From: Candidatus Iainarchaeum sp.
GTDB lineage: Archaea > Iainarchaeota > Iainarchaeia > Iainarchaeales > DTGL01
Assembly (NCBI GenBank): GCA_021161055.1
Contig: JAGHBI010000002.1
Location: 1 to 15,853 of the forward strand
Direction: 5' to 3'
DNA length: 15,853 nucleotides
Shown: piece after piece, positions 14,536 to 15,853 of the stretch
Numbering within the stretch: the first letter of the stretch is position 1
Layout of the letters: every line of letters begins with the position of its first letter
Program-made: the position numbers and the translations under genes
The notes under the pieces: model-generated
Seen by the model: only the letters and a program-made list of their open reading frames with translations
Told to the model about the DNA's origin: nothing
The model's database searches: none

Positions 14536-15375
14536 CTAGTGTTGGAGAAGAGTTCTCGCTTTTTCTAGGTCTGCTCTTGTGTTAATGTTCAGATAGAGCC
14601 CTTGAAATGGATAGGCATAAAGCATACCCTGCTGAGCCAACCTCGGCAGAATATCTCTTTCCAAGCTTTTATCCGTTTTGTTTATATACGCAAATATTTC
14701 CGGCTCGAATATAAAGTAGCCAGCATTTATGAAATAGCTTCCAAGGTCTTCCTTGGGTTTTTCAGCAAAGCTTCTTATCCTCGCGCCTTCCACTATTGCG
14801 ACACCATACTTCCTTGGATTCTCTGCACTTGTGAGCGCAACCGTTGCAACGCTTGAGTTGTTCTTGTGAAATGCATACATATTGCTTAGATTTAATCTGC
14901 AGATGGTGTCTCCATACGCTAGCAAAAAGGTATCTTTCAAGAAAGGCTTTGCTTTTAGCAATGGTTCTGCGGTGCCTGTAGCCTTTTTGCCTGTTATAAA
15001 TCGCACGCTATAGCTTAAAGAAAGCGAGTTGAAATGGTTTATTATATCATCTGCCTTGTAATCCGCATATACTAAAAAGTTGTTTATTCCAAATCCATGC
15101 AAATGTTCGAGCACTGTTTCGAGCAGGGTTTTTGTGCCAATTTTTGCAAGAAACTTGGTTGTGTTGCCTATTGTTATGTTTTTTGGTTTACCGCCTGCAA
15201 GCACTAATGCAACATTGAGTTTCTCTCCAAGCATCTTTGTGAGTAGAAATTCTATTGCCTGACTTCTGCTTCTTATGGTTAAGCCATCCACAAGCGAATC
15301 AACCTTTGCAAGGATGTCCCGTTTTATTGAAACAGTTACCCTTGTTCTGGTGGAGCCTCTTTCCGTATTGTTCAT
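14536..15375 (-). CDS. Ribbon-helix-helix (CopG-like) DNA-binding domain fused to a divergent nucleotidyltransferase domain
   Basis: A 279-residue two-domain protein. Residues 11-50 are a ribbon-helix-helix domain: beta strand TRVTVSI, helix KRDILAKVDSLVD, turn, then RSRSQAIEFLLTKML, as in CopG/NikR-type repressors that bind DNA as dimers. Residues 53-279 are an NTP_transferase domain parallel to the next gene: LAGGK (59-63), GTAEPL (134-139), AYGDT (153-157), AEKPKE (204-209), FINAGYFIFEPE, and LNINTRADLE near the end. The nucleotide-binding signature is degenerate: the GTR loop is replaced by GGKPKNITIG, and only a Lys (K74) aligns with PKP, so normal catalysis is doubtful. A ligand-sensing transcription regulator is plausible. 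GAGGGTG (15377-15383) lies just before the ATG at 15375. It is first in the operon with the second nucleotidyltransferase and hpt. Confidence 0.85.
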   Translation of the reverse strand: MNNTERGSTRTRVTVSIKRDILAKVDSLVDGLTIRSRSQAIEFLLTKMLGEKLNVALVLAGGKPKNITIGNTTKFLAKIGTKTLLETVLEHLHGFGINNFLVYADYKADDIINHFNSLSLSYSVRFITGKKATGTAEPLLKAKPFLKDTFLLAYGDTICRLNLSNMYAFHKNNSSVATVALTSAENPRKYGVAIVEGARIRSFAEKPKEDLGSYFINAGYFIFEPEIFAYINKTDKSLERDILPRLAQQGMLYAYPFQGLYLNINTRADLEKARTLLQH

Positions 15376-15414
15376 ACACCCTCATACTAATTATGAACCA
15401 TTCATTTATTTAAA
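15370..15414. promoter_or_regulatory. Shared divergent promoter with phased TCATA repeats: candidate RHH operator
   Basis: TTTATTTAAA at 15405-15414 reads as a TATA element on both strands: for the dehydrogenase gene on + (ATG 15447) and the RHH-nucleotidyltransferase on - (ATG 15375). Beside it are TCATA at 15372, TCATA at 15382, its reverse complement TATGA at 15392 and TCATT at 15402, each exactly 10 bases apart. The outer pair extends to an exact inverted repeat, GTTCATA (15370-15376) and TATGAAC (15392-15398). One-turn phasing is typical of RHH operators. The first copy includes the - strand start codon, so part of the match is forced. Confidence 0.5.
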
Positions 15415-15446
15415 CCTTATGCAGAAATATTTTCAGAGGAGAGAAT

Positions 15447-15853
15447 ATGAGGGTTGCAGTAATAGGCACCGGTTATGTTGGTTTGGTTGTTGGCACGTGC
15501 TTAGCTGATTTGGGTAACAATGTAATCTGTGTTGATGTTGATAGAGCGAAGATAGGAAAATTGCGCAAAGGGGAATGCCCAATCTATGAGCCAGGGCTTG
15601 AAGAGATGATCAAAAGAAATTTAAAAAAGAAAAGGCTTGCGTTCACAACAAATACTGCTGAAGCGGTTAGGGATTCTTATGTTATATATATTGCTGTTGG
15701 AACACCGCAGGCAAAGAACGGCAGAGCTGATTTAAGGTATGTGAAGCAGGCAGCAGAACAGATAGGCAAAGCAATGAATGGTGAAAAGGTAATTGTGAAT
15801 AAAAGCACCGTGCCTGTGGGCACTGCTGAGCTTGTTAAAAGAATAATTGCCAA
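15447..15853 (+). CDS. ugd: UDP-glucose/GDP-mannose 6-dehydrogenase family, N-terminal part (runs off window)
   Basis: Oxidises a nucleotide sugar to the uronic acid with two NAD. Only the first 135 codons are in the window and the gene continues beyond 15853. The NAD-binding motif is GTGYVGLVVGTCLADLG at residues 7-23, followed by VDVD at the second strand. P.YEPGLEE, VIYIAVGTPQ and NKSTVPVGT (the family's conserved nucleotide- and substrate-binding turns) are clear. GAGGAG at 15436-15441 is a good Shine-Dalgarno for ATG 15447. It is divergent from the RHH-nucleotidyltransferase operon and shares its TATA region and putative operator. UDP-glucose versus UDP-N-acetylmannosamine or GDP-mannose as substrate cannot be decided from the N-terminus. 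Confidence 0.92.
   Translation, partial: MRVAVIGTGYVGLVVGTCLADLGNNVICVDVDRAKIGKLRKGECPIYEPGLEEMIKRNLKKKRLAFTTNTAEAVRDSYVIYIAVGTPQAKNGRADLRYVKQAAEQIGKAMNGEKVIVNKSTVPVGTAELVKRIIA

Noticed and set aside
1..15853. CRISPR array, insertion sequence, transposase, integrase or toxin-antitoxin system
   Set aside because: No array of direct repeats with spacers, no recombinase or transposase motifs, and the only RHH domain is fused to a nucleotidyltransferase and has no toxin partner beside it.

Overview
The window is compact, protein-dense archaeal DNA. The evidence is AT-rich TATA boxes about 25-40 bases upstream of starts, GGTG/GAGGTG Shine-Dalgarno sites that fit an archaeal 16S 3' end, frequent GTG and TTG starts, and a tRNA without an encoded CCA. 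Archaeal-type genes include form III RuBisCO, geranylgeranyl reductase, cis-prenyltransferase and archaeal CMP kinase. A bacterial-type NadD beside them, and the small compact gene set, suggest a DPANN-like lineage such as Diapherotrites. That placement is an inference; no phylogenetic marker is present.

Layout. 16-609 (-) is a CMP-kinase-like P-loop kinase. It diverges from a tight + operon (702-3564) of form III RuBisCO, NH3-dependent NAD synthetase (nadE) and a NadD domain fused to an O6-alkylguanine-DNA-alkyltransferase domain. A 133-base gap follows with its own strong TATA box, two hairpins and a T-run, and probably encodes a small RNA. 3698-4298 (-) holds a DUF192 gene and a small coiled-coil gene. 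4434-5129 (+) is a cis-prenyl transferase that abuts, tail to tail, a kinase-fold gene on the - strand whose last ~34 codons appear to be in another frame. Next come tRNA-Gln(TTG) and a three-helix membrane protein (+), then on the - strand a geranylgeranyl reductase and a ~1070-residue secreted, membrane-anchored fibronectin-III/Ig-like protein.

11215-13126 (+) is a two-gene purine-nucleoside module: a phosphorylase of the MTA/MTI family, then a deaminase of the MTA/SAH/5'-deoxyadenosine family. Facing it on the - strand is a three-gene operon (13147-15375): a nucleotidyltransferase with an N-terminal ribbon-helix-helix DNA-binding domain, a canonical sugar-phosphate nucleotidyltransferase, and a hypoxanthine-type phosphoribosyltransferase. 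This operon diverges from a UDP-sugar 6-dehydrogenase gene that runs off the window end.

How the parts fit. Deaminase, phosphorylase and phosphoribosyltransferase together form a complete route from adenosine-type by-products of SAM chemistry to IMP. RuBisCO of this form uses ribulose-1,5-bisphosphate from nucleotide breakdown, so much of the window concerns nucleotide and NAD recycling. The rest concerns the cell envelope: polyprenyl carrier, lipid saturation, a surface protein and nucleotide sugars. The most unusual items are the RHH-nucleotidyltransferase fusion with TCATA repeats phased every 10 bases in its divergent promoter, the NadD-alkyltransferase fusion co-transcribed with RuBisCO, and the orphan small transcript at about 3612-3699.
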